NCBI GenBank assembly: GCA_964448675.1 | Contig: CAYUZU010000028.1 | Span: 7,620-71,619 of the forward strand | From: CAYUZU01 sp964448675 | Lineage (GTDB): Bacteria > Planctomycetota > Phycisphaerae > UBA1845 > Fen-1342 | Length of the DNA stretch: 64,000 nt | Direction of reading: 5' to 3' | Shown: positions 24,088 to 34,434 of the stretch, piece after piece | How positions within the stretch are numbered: position 1 is the stretch's first letter | Layout of the letters: each line of letters begins with the position of its first letter | Notes under the pieces: model-generated | What the model saw: the letters and a program-made list of their open reading frames with translations, nothing else | Told to the model about the DNA's origin: nothing | Databases searched by the model: none | Made by a program: the position numbers and the translations under genes

Positions 24088-25074
24088 TCAGGCGGCGGAC
24101 TGCTGGCCGGCGGGGCCCCCTTCGCAGGTCGGATTCCAGTCGCGAACGAAGGTTTCGTCGGGGCGCTTGCGGCCTTCGAGGACGCGGCGGACGAGGCGTT
24201 TGATGCGACGTGACAGCGGGCCGTTGAAGAAGAATGGCGAGTATTGCCGCAGGAGCAGGTACATGCGGCGGCCGAAGGGGGCATTGCGGCGGACGGTGGC
24301 CCAGACGGCGCGCCAGTAGCGGTCGGACTTGCGCGAGAAGATGAGATCGATGCGGTTGGTTACGAGCGGCGTCTCGAGAATGTGGTTGTAGAGCACGCTG
24401 CGCAGCGAGACGACCGGTTCGAAACCGGCACGGCGGGCGCGGAGGATGAGGTCGGAGTCGGCGTGGTACTGTGGACATTGCCGGGCGTCGTAGTAGCCGA
24501 CCTGCTCGAAGACGGCGCGCGGGATAAGCACGCCGTTGCCGGCCAGCGTGCCGACAGGCAGCGGATCGGGCAGGCCGTCCTTGACGTCGTTCCAGCGCTG
24601 GCCGGCGAAGTTGAGCCGGAAGAGCTCGCCGCCGCGAAGGACGGGCGTGGTGCCGACGGACCAGATTTCGTCGCGGTGGTCCTGGCACATGAGGCGGCAG
24701 CCGACGATGTAGCGGGGATTCTGTTCGCCGATTTCGACCATGTGCGTGAGGAAGTCGGGCTGCATGACGGCGTCGTCGTTGATGGTGAGGATGTAGTCGG
24801 CGCCGTGGGCGAGGGCGTATTCGACGCCCAGATTGGTGCCGCCGGCCCACCAGAGGTTGCCGTCGCCTTCGAGGACGGGGACGTCAGGGTGGTTGAGCTC
24901 GATGGAGCAGCGGGTGCCGTCGGTGGAGCCGTCGTCGACGATGACGACGCGGTGGTTGGGGTAGTCGATGGCGGCGAAGTTGCGCAGGAAGCGCAGGGTC
25001 TTCTCGCAGCGGTTGAAGGCGGGCACGACCGCGAAGACGAGGGGCCAGTGTTTATGCTCGGGCGGTTTCGTCAT
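24088..25074 (-). CDS. family 2 glycosyltransferase
   Basis: 328 residues, GT-A fold. N-terminal AVVPAFNRCEKTLRFLRNF, nucleotide-binding VVIVDDGSTDGT, and the metal-binding INDDAVMQPDFL are typical GT2 motifs; LAGNGVLIPRAVFEQVGYYD is typical of rhamnosyl- and related transferases. The C-terminal 60 residues are basic and amphipathic, suggesting membrane association. The ATG at 25074 has AGG upstream. Fifteen bases separate it from the GT4 gene before it, placing it at the end of the polysaccharide cluster. Donor and acceptor unknown. Confidence 0.88.
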   Translation of the reverse strand: MTKPPEHKHWPLVFAVVPAFNRCEKTLRFLRNFAAIDYPNHRVVIVDDGSTDGTRCSIELNHPDVPVLEGDGNLWWAGGTNLGVEYALAHGADYILTINDDAVMQPDFLTHMVEIGEQNPRYIVGCRLMCQDHRDEIWSVGTTPVLRGGELFRLNFAGQRWNDVKDGLPDPLPVGTLAGNGVLIPRAVFEQVGYYDARQCPQYHADSDLILRARRAGFEPVVSLRSVLYNHILETPLVTNRIDLIFSRKSDRYWRAVWATVRRNAPFGRRMYLLLRQYSPFFFNGPLSRRIKRLVRRVLEGRKRPDETFVRDWNPTCEGGPAGQQSAA

Positions 25075-25089
25075 GGGACCTGGCGCGGA

Positions 25090-27063
25090 TCATAACTCGC
25101 TGGCAAGGTGACGCCAAACCTGCTTGCCCTTTTCGCGCCAGCGCGTGGGGAGCAGGCGGGCGGCGGGGCGTAGGACGGGCTTGAGGCTGCTGAGCAGGCC
25201 GCCGCCGCGGGCCTGGCCATTGTCGTCGTGGACGACGCCGACGCCGGCACGGACGGCGCAATAGCGTTGCATGACGGTGAGGGTGCTGGGGTCGCAGGTG
25301 GCGAGGGTGCGGCGGACGACGCACAGGCGGCCCTCACGGTGGGCCTGGCGCACGAGGGCCCAGCGCCATTCCGGCGGGTTGTCAGCGACGATTCGGCGGC
25401 CGGCGTCCCAGTCCCGCAGGGTGCGGGGGGCGATGAAGAGCATCTGGGGGTAGAGGTAGTTCTCGAGTTTCCAATCGCCGGTGTCGAGGACGCGCAGCCG
25501 GGCGGTCCGCAGCACGCGGTCGTCCTCTTCTTCCCACAATTCGCCGAGGTAGATGACCTTGTCCGGGTCGTGGCGACGGGCCCAGGCGAGCGAATGCAGG
25601 GCGGTGGGCAGCAGGCGGCCATGGCCGGCCAGGATTTCGCCGACGAGCTCGACGTCTTCGTCGCGGGCGAAGTCGAGCAGGTGGGCGGGGCTGGCCGGGC
25701 CGGCGTCGTCGCTGTGGTGCGAGGGCACCTCGCCGGCGCGCAGGAAGTTCCGCAGGTCGGCATCGTCACGTGCGGCGGGCGGCAGGTCGACCGCGAGGGT
25801 GGCGTTGACATAGCCGGTGCGCCAGACGTCCTTGACGGCTTCGGTGACGTCCTGCGGGTCGGCGGCGGCGGCGATGCGCAGGCCGATGCGCGGGCCGTCG
25901 TCGGGGCGGGCGTCGCCGGCGACCCGGTCGAAGCCGTAGAAGCGCTCGCAGGCCAGCTCGAAGATCGCGCGGATGCGTTCGGCCGAGCGTTCCCAGGAGA
26001 AGCGTTCGGCGGTGGGTGGGCCGGCGTCGACCAAGCGCCGGCGCAGGTCGGGGTCGTCGCGCAGGCGGCGGAGTTGCGCGACGAGGGCCGCCGCACTGTG
26101 CGGGTCGAAGTAAAGGGCGTTGCCGCCGGCGATCTCGCGCAGCGGCGGGAGGTCGGCACAAACGACGGGGCAGCCGCAGGCGAGGGCTTCGACGGCGGGC
26201 ATGCCGAAGCCCTCGAAGCGGGTTGGCATGACCAGGGCGAGGGCGTGGCGGAAGAGCCAGCGGAACTCGTCGACGCTGACCTCGTTGAACACATGGCAAT
26301 GCTGCTGGAGGCCGCGCTGCTCGATTTCCCGGCGCAGCGGGTAGCCGTGGGGCAACTCGAACCCGGTGAAGACGACGGGCGGGACGCCATCGCCGGCGTC
26401 GCGGAGCTGGACGAGCGCGTCGAGCAGCAGGGCATGATTCTTGTGCAGGTAGCCGTTCGCGGGGTAGAAGAGGAAACCGTCGGGCAGCGGGCGGCGGTGC
26501 CACTGGCCGTCGTCGCCGGCGGGGCGGTTGACCAGGCCGGCTTGGGGGGCGTTGTAGACCACCTCGATCTTGGCAGGATCAATGGCGAATTTGTCGACGA
26601 TTGACTGTTTGCAGAACTCGGAGATGGTCACGAGCACGGTCGCGGCGCGGCAGATTTCGGGGTAGATCTCGCGGCGGGCGCGGAGGTCGGCCTCCTTGAA
26701 GTACTCGGGGAAGAACTGCTCCTGGATGTCGTGCAGGATGGCGACGCTCGGGCGGTCGTAGATCCGCGGCTGGAGGTTGTTGAGTGGGCCGAAGAAGAGG
26801 TCGAATTCGTCGCGGTACTCGAAGAGCTCTTCCTCGCAGGCGACCTCGATGACGCGCGGGATCGGGGCGGCGGTGGGTCGCGCGTGGCGGTGGGGGTGCA
26901 CCTGCGGGAGCTGGTTTACGATACGTAACCCGAGTGGGTGGCAGAAGATAACGTATTCGTTTTCGGTGTCGTGTGCCAGGAGCCGCTGCATGAGCTCGCT
27001 GAAGACATAGCGCGCCCCGCCGCCGGAGACACGCAACGGTACCGCGTTGACGCCGATTCTCAT
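25090..27063 (-). CDS. two-part glycosyltransferase: GT4 plus GT2-like C-terminal region
   Basis: 657 residues, nearly double a normal GT4 enzyme. Residues 1-390 are GT4: GGGARYVFSELMQRL, AILHDIQEQFFPEYF, PTRFEGFGMPAVEALACGCPVV and the usual C-terminal Rossmann end. Residues 395-640 look like a degenerate GT2 module, with RDEDVELVGEILAGHGRLLPTALHSL and YLGELWEEEDDR recalling the acidic substrate region of family 2 enzymes. The fusion could add two sugars or use one half as a scaffold. The ATG at 27063 follows GGAGGTGA with a 10-base spacer. Lies between a GT4 and a GT2 gene, all on the same strand. Confidence 0.8.
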   Translation of the reverse strand: MRIGVNAVPLRVSGGGARYVFSELMQRLLAHDTENEYVIFCHPLGLRIVNQLPQVHPHRHARPTAAPIPRVIEVACEEELFEYRDEFDLFFGPLNNLQPRIYDRPSVAILHDIQEQFFPEYFKEADLRARREIYPEICRAATVLVTISEFCKQSIVDKFAIDPAKIEVVYNAPQAGLVNRPAGDDGQWHRRPLPDGFLFYPANGYLHKNHALLLDALVQLRDAGDGVPPVVFTGFELPHGYPLRREIEQRGLQQHCHVFNEVSVDEFRWLFRHALALVMPTRFEGFGMPAVEALACGCPVVCADLPPLREIAGGNALYFDPHSAAALVAQLRRLRDDPDLRRRLVDAGPPTAERFSWERSAERIRAIFELACERFYGFDRVAGDARPDDGPRIGLRIAAAADPQDVTEAVKDVWRTGYVNATLAVDLPPAARDDADLRNFLRAGEVPSHHSDDAGPASPAHLLDFARDEDVELVGEILAGHGRLLPTALHSLAWARRHDPDKVIYLGELWEEEDDRVLRTARLRVLDTGDWKLENYLYPQMLFIAPRTLRDWDAGRRIVADNPPEWRWALVRQAHREGRLCVVRRTLATCDPSTLTVMQRYCAVRAGVGVVHDDNGQARGGGLLSSLKPVLRPAARLLPTRWREKGKQVWRHLASEL

Positions 27064-27141
27064 GGGCCGGAATCACCTCCAGAGGTTGCAATGGTGTTCG
27101 CTCTCATCCTAACGGGAAGGGCCTGTCATCGGAAGGCGGGG

Positions 27142-28317
27142 TCAGGATTGGACGGCGCGGCGGTAGCAGTCGAGGGTCTGGGAGAGGCAGCGTTGCCAGG
27201 AGAACGTCGCAGCGCGGGCGCGGCCTCTTTCGATCCAGGCGGCGCGCCAGGCGGGGTCTTCGGCCATGCGTTGCATGGTGGCGGTCCAGGGGCCGGGGTC
27301 GTGCGGGTCGAGCAGGACGCCGGCGTCGGCGACGACTTCGGGCAGCGAGGTAACGTTGGACACGATGACCGGGCCGCCGCAGGCCATGGCTTCGAGCGGG
27401 GGCATGCCGAAGCCTTCGAAGAGGGTGGGCCAGACGAAGGCGGTGCAGGCGGCGTAGAGTGTGGCGAGCTGCTGATCGGCCATGTAGCCGAGCAAGCGGA
27501 CCTGTCCGGTGAGATCACGCTGGGCGAGCTTCTCGCGCAGGGCTTCCTGCTTCCAGCCCCAGGCGCCGACGATGACCAGGGGGTGTTCGCGGCGGGTGCT
27601 GGCGGGCAGGGTGGCGAAGGCGTCGAGCAGGCCGGGGAGGTTCTTGCGCGGCTCGAGCGTGCCGACGTAGAGAAAGAACTTGTCGGGCAGGTCATGGATG
27701 CGGCGCAGGGTGCTGATGGCGTCCCTGGTTGGCGGGTGGAAGGCGGCGCGCGGCGCCTGGTAGGTGACGTCGATCTGGTCGGCGGGCAGGCCGCAGTGCG
27801 CGATCATCTGCTGCCTGGTGTATTCGGAGGCGGCGATGAAGCGCGTGGTCTGGCGGCAGCCGGCGGCGAAGGCGTGCTCGTACCAGGCGACGCGGTCGGT
27901 CGGGTGCCATTCCGGGTGCACGATGACCGAGAGGTCGTGGATGGTGGTGACGGTGGGCAGCGCGGTGCGGATGGGGATGTGGTTGGGTTCGTGATAGAGG
28001 TTGTAGCGGCGGCCGCGGCCGGCGGTGAAACGGAACGCGGCGTTGTAGCCGGCGTCGAGCATGCGGCGCAGCCACCAGGGCTTGCGGGAGGTGCCGACGC
28101 CGCGGCTGGTGGCGGTCGGATTGGCGGCCGGTGGCGGCGCGGCGCCGGCATTGGCGACGTCGCGACGGAGGATGCGGCCGAAGAGGAACGGGTCGATGGT
28201 GACGGGCTCGGTGGAATCGCGTGCCTGGAGCAGGATTTCGCGGATGTAGTGTCCGACGCCGGTGAGCGTGGTGCGGAGTGGTCGGTCGTTCAGGATGACC
28301 CGCAGGGGTGTCGCCAT
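27142..28317 (-). CDS. family 4 glycosyltransferase
   Basis: About 391 residues with the GT-B fold: N-terminal LTGVGHYIREILLQ, TTIHDLSVIVHPEW, FIAASEYTRQQMI, FLYVGTLEPRKNLPGLLDAF, and the GT4 signature WPTLFEGFGMPPLEAMACGGPVI. It resembles mannosyl- or rhamnosyltransferases of O-antigen pathways (the WbpX/WbpY group). Two consecutive ATGs open the frame (28320 and 28317); AGGG spacing favours the second. Follows gmd with a gap of 12 bases. Confidence 0.9.
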   Translation of the reverse strand: MATPLRVILNDRPLRTTLTGVGHYIREILLQARDSTEPVTIDPFLFGRILRRDVANAGAAPPPAANPTATSRGVGTSRKPWWLRRMLDAGYNAAFRFTAGRGRRYNLYHEPNHIPIRTALPTVTTIHDLSVIVHPEWHPTDRVAWYEHAFAAGCRQTTRFIAASEYTRQQMIAHCGLPADQIDVTYQAPRAAFHPPTRDAISTLRRIHDLPDKFFLYVGTLEPRKNLPGLLDAFATLPASTRREHPLVIVGAWGWKQEALREKLAQRDLTGQVRLLGYMADQQLATLYAACTAFVWPTLFEGFGMPPLEAMACGGPVIVSNVTSLPEVVADAGVLLDPHDPGPWTATMQRMAEDPAWRAAWIERGRARAATFSWQRCLSQTLDCYRRAVQS

Positions 28318-28329
28318 CATCGGCCCTGG

Positions 28330-29364
<1,035 letters not shown>

Positions 29365-29542
29365 GGGCACTCTGCCTCCGTGCACGGCGGCCGCCGAAGG
29401 CCGCGACGCGACATCCGTGGCGGCGGCCGCGGGGTCGGCGACAAGGGGCGGGGGTCGATGCATGCGGCCCTGCGCCCGGGCGATTTCGGCTGGCGAGCAT
29501 CGGCCGGGAGCGGGTGTTTGTCAAGCGAGGGGCGCGGGGCGG

Positions 29543-30892
29543 TTATTGCGAGTACGCCGTGACGCCGCACTCGCAGGGGATGCGGGCCAGGCCGACGAAA
29601 TCCCGATGGCCGAAGGCGGTGATTTCGAAACGGGCGACGGCGGTGAGGCGGTCGAAGACATGGCCTTCGCCGCTGGCATCACCGTAGCCGACGTCGAGGG
29701 TGTATTCGCCGGCGCCGAGGCCGGGGTGAATGAGGAAGTGCACGTGGGACCAGGTGCCGCTGTAGAATTCGCAGACCTGGCCGGTGAGGCGTTCGATGCT
29801 CGTGCCCCAGACGGCGATGCCCATGCGGTTGGTGACCTGGATGCCGGCGGTGGCGGGCGTGAGGTCGCTGCGGATTTGGGCGAGCACGTGGACGGCGATG
29901 GTCTCGGTGGGGCCGTAGACTTCGCGGTCGCGGCCCTCGAAGTCGCAGACCTTGACGGCGATGATGCGGGCGTCGCCGGTGCCGATGCGAGCACCGTTGA
30001 AAGACTGCACACGGGCAAAGGGGCGGGCACCGAAGAATTGCGCGGTCTGCTCGGGGAGGCGGGCAGCGAGGCGAGATGCCTCGTCCGGCACCTCAGCTTC
30101 GTTGACGGCGGCGCGCAGCTGGCCGTCGTGCTCGGGCGTGAGCCGGCGCGCGACGGCGCCGGGGGCCATCGCTTCGAGATACATGTCGGTGGCTTCCAGG
30201 GCCGGGCCCAGGTAGCGGCACTGCCCGTGGTGCAGGTACATGGCCCTGTCACAGTACTTGCGCACGGCTTCGAGGTCGTGGCTGACGAAGAGCAGGGTGC
30301 AGCCCGCGCTGCGCATCTGGTCGAGGCGCTGGAAGCACTTCTGGGTGAAGTACACGTCACCGACCGAGAGCGCCTCGTCGACGATGAACACGTCGGGCTC
30401 GACGTGGGAGAAGATCGAGAACGCCAGCCGCACGAGCATGCCGGACGAGTAGTACTTGATGGGCTGCTCGATGTAATGACCGATGTCGGCGAACGCGATC
30501 ATGTCGTCCATGCGGCCGCGGATGTACTCGGGGGTGAAGCCGAGCAGGCGGGCGCTGTTGACGATGTTCTCGCGGCCGGTGAGCTCGGGATTGAAGCCGG
30601 TGCCGAGCTCGAGCAGGCTGGTGACGCGGCCGTCGATATGGAACGTGCCGCTGGTGGGCCAGAGGACGCGGGTGAGGATCTTGAGCAGCGTGCTCTTGCC
30701 CGAGCCGTTGGGGCCGACGATGCCGAAGAACTCGCCCTGGCGCATTTCGAAGCTGATGTCGTCGAGCGCGACGAACGGGTGGTGGCGCTGCCAGCGGCCG
30801 AAGCTGAGCCACTCGAGCAGGCGGCCGGAAGCGCGGCGGTAGTTCTTGAAGCGTTTGGTGAGGTGACGCACTTCGACCTTGATCGGCTTCAT
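29543..30892 (-). CDS. wzt: Wzt-type ABC transporter ATPase with glycan-binding C-terminal domain
   Basis: 449 residues. The N-terminal ABC domain has Walker A GPNGSGKST, a TGxxNI-type ENIVNSARLLGF, the signature YYSSGMLVRLAFSI, Walker B VFIVDEAL and the switch SHD. Residues about 290-449 form the extra beta-sandwich typical of Wzt proteins that read the modified end of the O-polysaccharide before export. The ATG overlaps the permease stop (ATGA). The cluster therefore uses ABC-dependent (Wzm/Wzt) export, not Wzx/Wzy. The C-terminal specificity domain is divergent. A 178-base gap with a GC hairpin-rich stretch precedes gmd. Confidence 0.93.
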   Translation of the reverse strand: MKPIKVEVRHLTKRFKNYRRASGRLLEWLSFGRWQRHHPFVALDDISFEMRQGEFFGIVGPNGSGKSTLLKILTRVLWPTSGTFHIDGRVTSLLELGTGFNPELTGRENIVNSARLLGFTPEYIRGRMDDMIAFADIGHYIEQPIKYYSSGMLVRLAFSIFSHVEPDVFIVDEALSVGDVYFTQKCFQRLDQMRSAGCTLLFVSHDLEAVRKYCDRAMYLHHGQCRYLGPALEATDMYLEAMAPGAVARRLTPEHDGQLRAAVNEAEVPDEASRLAARLPEQTAQFFGARPFARVQSFNGARIGTGDARIIAVKVCDFEGRDREVYGPTETIAVHVLAQIRSDLTPATAGIQVTNRMGIAVWGTSIERLTGQVCEFYSGTWSHVHFLIHPGLGAGEYTLDVGYGDASGEGHVFDRLTAVARFEITAFGHRDFVGLARIPCECGVTAYSQ

Positions 30893-31698
30893 AGCACGTC
30901 CCTGATGTCCGGCCGGAGGGTGCGCAGCACCCAGAACGCCAGCACGTTGACCACGAGCGTGATCGCGATGCAGATGAGCCAGGTGGCCGGCGCCACCCAG
31001 GCGTGCATGTAGACGGCCTCGTGGCACGCGTGGACGAAGTGGTAGGCCGGGTTGAGTGGCAGCAGGGGCAACACCCAGTCGTGGCCGGTCTGGTCGAAAA
31101 TGGTGACGGGATACACGATCGGTGTGAGCCAGAACCACAGCAGGACCAGGACGTTCATCGCCGGCTGCACGTCGCGGAAGAAGACGTTGATGCAGCTCAG
31201 CAGCAGGCCGAGGCCGTAGGCGAACGCCATCATCAGCACCATGATCGGCAGGATCTGGAGCCACTCCCAGAACGGGCCGTAGCGCACGATGAGGGCGCTG
31301 AACACGAAGAAGACCGCCAGCGCCAGCAGTGACGAGAAGAAGCCGCTGCACGTGTCCTGGGCGACGAAGAGCTGTTCGGGAATGGGCAGCTTCTTGATGT
31401 AGCCCGCGTTGCCGGCGAGGCTCGATACGCCGCGCATCAACGTGTCGGCAAACGCGTTCCAGGGCAGCAGCGCCGAGCAGAGGTAGATGACGTAGTCGAA
31501 GCGGTCGCCGATCTCGGCGACCTGCGGCAGGCGGGCGCGCATCAGGGCGCTGAAGATGGTGGCGAAGACGATAATCTGGGCCAGTGGGATGAAGATGTTC
31601 CACAAGTAGCCGGCGACGCTGCCGCGATAGCGATTTCGCAGGTCATCGACGGCGTTGTGCAGGATCAGGCTGCGGTATTTCCAGAGGTCGGCAACCAA
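30889..31698 (-). CDS. wzm: Wzm-type ABC transporter permease
   Basis: 269 residues, six transmembrane helices of the ABC-2 polysaccharide export type. The N-terminal YRSLILHNAVDDLRNRYRGSVAGYLWNIF and the central LLPWNAFADTLMRGVSSLAGN, FRDVQPAMNVLVLLWFWLTPIVYP are hallmarks. It forms the channel with the Wzt ATPase. The frame begins with TTG at 31698; no in-frame ATG fits, so TTG is accepted with some doubt. First gene of the polysaccharide operon, with a good sigma-70-like promoter upstream at 31783-31811. Confidence 0.92.
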   Translation of the reverse strand: MVADLWKYRSLILHNAVDDLRNRYRGSVAGYLWNIFIPLAQIIVFATIFSALMRARLPQVAEIGDRFDYVIYLCSALLPWNAFADTLMRGVSSLAGNAGYIKKLPIPEQLFVAQDTCSGFFSSLLALAVFFVFSALIVRYGPFWEWLQILPIMVLMMAFAYGLGLLLSCINVFFRDVQPAMNVLVLLWFWLTPIVYPVTIFDQTGHDWVLPLLPLNPAYHFVHACHEAVYMHAWVAPATWLICIAITLVVNVLAFWVLRTLRPDIRDVL

Positions 31699-31782
31699 GG
31701 GTGGCGATCCATCTCTACCGGGCTCGGGTCGGTGCCCGCGGGGCGGCCGGAAGCGACGCCAGTGAACGGGCTCGAGCGAGTT

Positions 31783-31811
31783 AAGCTAGCTGGCGGCCTG
31801 CGGAGCGTCAA
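31783..31811 (-). promoter_or_regulatory. candidate sigma-70 promoter of the polysaccharide operon
   Basis: Minus strand: -35 TTGACG (31806-31811), 17-base spacer, -10 TAGCTT (31783-31788). It lies 85 bases before the wzm start and is the only such pair in the gap after the nuclease gene. Confidence 0.45.
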
Positions 31812-31829
31812 GAAACGCACCGCGACGCC

Positions 31830-32609
31830 TCATTCCGGGGGTTTGCAGCGCGAGCAGGGCGCGTAACCCTTGGCTTGCGCCTCGGCGAGCGTCATGCGGA
31901 TGCCGCCCTTGGCGACGTAGTGGCAGTCGGCGCGGTGGTACTTCCTGCCGTGCTGCGTGACGTAGACGACGGTCGTGCCCGCGGCGTCGGCATTCTCGGC
32001 GGGACGGGGTGTGGCGGGTTGGGACGCGGCGGCGTCGCGGGGCTGCGGCTGGGAGGTGGCGGCATGGGGTGTCTCGCGCGCCATACGCGGGTGCCAGACG
32101 CCTTTCTGGTGACGCTGGGCGTGCAGCTCGTAGGCTCGCAGCAGGCGCCGGTGTTCGAATGGGCCGGCGCCGGACATGCGGGCGTAGCCCTGGCGGATGA
32201 GCTCGAGGTTGACGAACAGGCCGTCCGGCGCGCGATAGACATAGGCCCAGACACGGTCGTCGCGATCGTACATCGGCCAGTCGGGCTCGTAGACGATGTG
32301 GACGGATTCGCCGGCAAGCAGGCGCGTAAGGAACCGGTGCGCCTCGGCCCGGGCCGGCGGCAGTTGCGGCACGTAGACGCCGATGAGACGGACGGTGGTG
32401 TCCTTGCCGCCGAGCGGGATGGTGAACGTGTGGCCGTCGGGGACGTCGCGGACGGGGTACGGCTCGTGCTGCGCGAGGTCGACCGCCGGCGGCGCGGGGA
32501 GTTCCGGGGATTCGGCTTCGTCGCCGGCGGCGAGCGGGAGCAGCAGGGCGGCGCAGAGGACCAGGAGGCCGGGGCGGTGGCGGGTGCAGCGCGGTGGCCG
32601 GTGCGGCAT
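31830..32609 (-). CDS. secreted thermonuclease-like protein with C-terminal Cys/His module
   Basis: 259 residues with a signal peptide (LLVLCAALLLPLAAG). Residues 45-165 are an SNase-like OB fold: VPDGHTFTIP, VRLIGVYVPQL, AHRFLTRLLAGESVHI, RDDRVWAYVY, NLELIRQGYARM. An Ala/Pro linker leads to a C-terminal module VTQHGRKYHRADCHYV...GYAPCSRCKPP, the Ada-like metal-binding element often attached to exported nucleases and channels. Likely cleaves DNA or RNA outside the cytoplasm. The expected catalytic Glu after the IG-x-x-x-P segment is not obvious (it reads VPQLPPARAEA), so activity is uncertain. Confidence 0.82.
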   Translation of the reverse strand: MPHRPPRCTRHRPGLLVLCAALLLPLAAGDEAESPELPAPPAVDLAQHEPYPVRDVPDGHTFTIPLGGKDTTVRLIGVYVPQLPPARAEAHRFLTRLLAGESVHIVYEPDWPMYDRDDRVWAYVYRAPDGLFVNLELIRQGYARMSGAGPFEHRRLLRAYELHAQRHQKGVWHPRMARETPHAATSQPQPRDAAASQPATPRPAENADAAGTTVVYVTQHGRKYHRADCHYVAKGGIRMTLAEAQAKGYAPCSRCKPPE

Positions 32610-32823
32610 TTGTGTTACCCCGTTTCGTCGCTGAGAGTCGCGTTGGTGTCAGAACGCCGAAACTGATGCATGCCTTATAGGGCGGCGCGAGCGCGATGTC
32701 GAGAGGCGGGGGGATGGCGTGGCCGTGGACCGGTGGTGGCCCTCCCCGCCAGAGGGAGGGGAGCCGTGCCTTGCTGTCACGCGGCCCCGCCCTGGTGCGA
32801 GCGGGGCGCGGGGGGCAAGTCGG

Positions 32824-33795
32824 TTACCAGGCGTAGGCTTCGGGCGCGCTGCCGCCGGGCCCGGGGAAGATCTCGTCGAGCTTGGCGTTGATCTCGTCGG
32901 TGACGTTGACCTCGAGCGTGTTCATGGCGCCGTCGAGCTGTTCCATGGTGCGCGGGCCGATGATCGGCGCGGTGACGGCGGGCCGCTGCAGCATCCACGC
33001 CAGTGCGAGGTCGGCTGGGCGGACATCGATCTCGGCGCAGAGCTTTTCGTAGGCGTCGATCTGGTCCTTGTGCTCGGCATAGATCTTTTGGGCGTGCTCG
33101 CTGCTGCGGCGGCCCTCCTTGACACTGCTCATGCCGCCGCCGAGCAGACCGCCGGCGAGCGGGCTCCAGGGGATCACGCCGACGCCGTAGAATTCGCAGG
33201 CGGGCAGCACCTCGAGCTCGATCTCGCGCTGCATCAGGCTGTACTTGCTCTGCTCGCTGACGAGGCCGAGGAAGTTGCGTTGTTTGGCGATCTCGTTGGC
33301 GCGGACGATGTCCCAGGCGGCGAAGTTGGAGGAGCCGACGTAGAGGATCTTGCCCTCGCGGTAGAGTTGTTCCATCGCCTGCCAGATTTCCTCCCACGGG
33401 ACTTCGCGACAGACGTGGTGCATCTGGTAAAGGTCGATGTAGTCGGTTTGCAGGCGCTTGAGACTGGCTTCGCAGGCCCGCTTGATCCACAGCGCGGAGA
33501 GTCGCTCATGGTTGGGCCATTCGGCCTGCCTGCCGAAGAGCTTGGTGGCGATGACGGTCTTCTCCCGGCGGCCACCGCCCTGAGCGAACCAGCGGCCGAC
33601 GATCTGCTCGGTGATGCCCTCGCCCATCTTCCAGCCGTAGACGTCGGCCGTGTCGAAGAAGTTGATGCCGAGCTCGTGGGCGCGATCCATGATCTTGAAG
33701 CTGTCGGGCTCGGTGGTCTGCGGGCCGAAGTTCATGGTGCCCAGGCACAACGGGCTCACGCGCAAGCCGGTGCGGCCGAGTTGTCGATACTGCAT
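32824..33795 (-). CDS. aldo/keto reductase
   Basis: 323 residues, TIM-barrel AKR. The catalytic tetrad is visible: Asp and Tyr in FFDTADVYGWKMGEG, Lys in VIATKLFG and His in YQMHHVCR. VSEQSKYSLMQRE and WSPLAGGLL are cofactor-binding strands typical of the YajO/Tas-like group, which uses NADPH. Substrate unknown. GGGAGG precedes the ATG at 33795. A TATAAT element lies 48 bases upstream. Divergent from the gamma-carbonic anhydrase gene. Confidence 0.9.
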   Translation of the reverse strand: MQYRQLGRTGLRVSPLCLGTMNFGPQTTEPDSFKIMDRAHELGINFFDTADVYGWKMGEGITEQIVGRWFAQGGGRREKTVIATKLFGRQAEWPNHERLSALWIKRACEASLKRLQTDYIDLYQMHHVCREVPWEEIWQAMEQLYREGKILYVGSSNFAAWDIVRANEIAKQRNFLGLVSEQSKYSLMQREIELEVLPACEFYGVGVIPWSPLAGGLLGGGMSSVKEGRRSSEHAQKIYAEHKDQIDAYEKLCAEIDVRPADLALAWMLQRPAVTAPIIGPRTMEQLDGAMNTLEVNVTDEINAKLDEIFPGPGGSAPEAYAW

Positions 33796-33842
33796 GCTGC
33801 CTCCCTTGTGGCAAAGACGTTCTCGCAGCCCCGTGGGGTCAG

Positions 33843-33870
33843 ATTATACGCGGATCGTCGCCGCGTGACA
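33843..33870 (-). promoter_or_regulatory. candidate promoter of the aldo/keto reductase gene
   Basis: Minus strand: TGTCAC (33865-33870), 16-base spacer, TATAAT (33843-33848). The -10 is perfect and the -35 weak. Confidence 0.45.
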
Positions 33871-33915
33871 CGGGCGGGGTGATGCCGGCCGGCGCGACGC
33901 GTACAATCAGCTTTC

Positions 33916-34434
33916 ATGAACAAAGACCACGCGCAACCCAGGGTCAGCACCGGCGTGTACATCGCGCCAACGGCCTACGTGGGCGGGAACGTCACCATCG
34001 GCGCCGACTGCACCATCATGCACCACGTCACGATTCGCGGCGACGTCGCCGCGATCACGATCGGCTGCCGCGTGAACATTCAGGACGGCACCGTCGTGCA
34101 CACCAAGACCGGCGTGCCGCTGGAGATTGCCGACGACGTGTCGATCGGGCACCGGGCGGTGGTGCATTGTCGGCGCGTTGGCCGCGGGGCACTGATCGGT
34201 ATCGGCGCCATCGTGCTGGATGATGCGGAGGTGGGCGACGGGTGCATCATCGGCGCCGGGGCGGTCGTGCCGCCGGGGATGATGATTCCGCCGGGCAAGG
34301 TCGTTGTCGGCGTGCCGGCGAAGATCGCGCGCGATGTCCGCGACGAGGACCGGCGCTATATCGACCTGGTCAATGACCGCTACATCGACCTGAATCGGCG
34401 CCACGCGGCGGGGGAGTACCCCAATTGTCAATGA
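33916..34434 (+). CDS. gamma-carbonic anhydrase-like hexapeptide protein, second copy
   Basis: 172 residues with a beta-helix of hexapeptide repeats. Metal ligands H62 (GTVVHTKTG), H79 and H84 (IGHRAVVH) have the H...H-x4-H pattern. The closing GVPAKIARDV and amphipathic helix match the paralogue at 11082-11600, which has the same length, but overall sequence is clearly different. Family activity is CO2 hydration or, in some members, a structural role. The ATG at 33916 is nine bases from a TACAAT hexamer, so either the transcript has a very short leader or the true promoter is elsewhere. The last codons overlap the start of a heptanucleotide repeat. Confidence 0.85.
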   Translation: MNKDHAQPRVSTGVYIAPTAYVGGNVTIGADCTIMHHVTIRGDVAAITIGCRVNIQDGTVVHTKTGVPLEIADDVSIGHRAVVHCRRVGRGALIGIGAIVLDDAEVGDGCIIGAGAVVPPGMMIPPGKVVVGVPAKIARDVRDEDRRYIDLVNDRYIDLNRRHAAGEYPNCQ

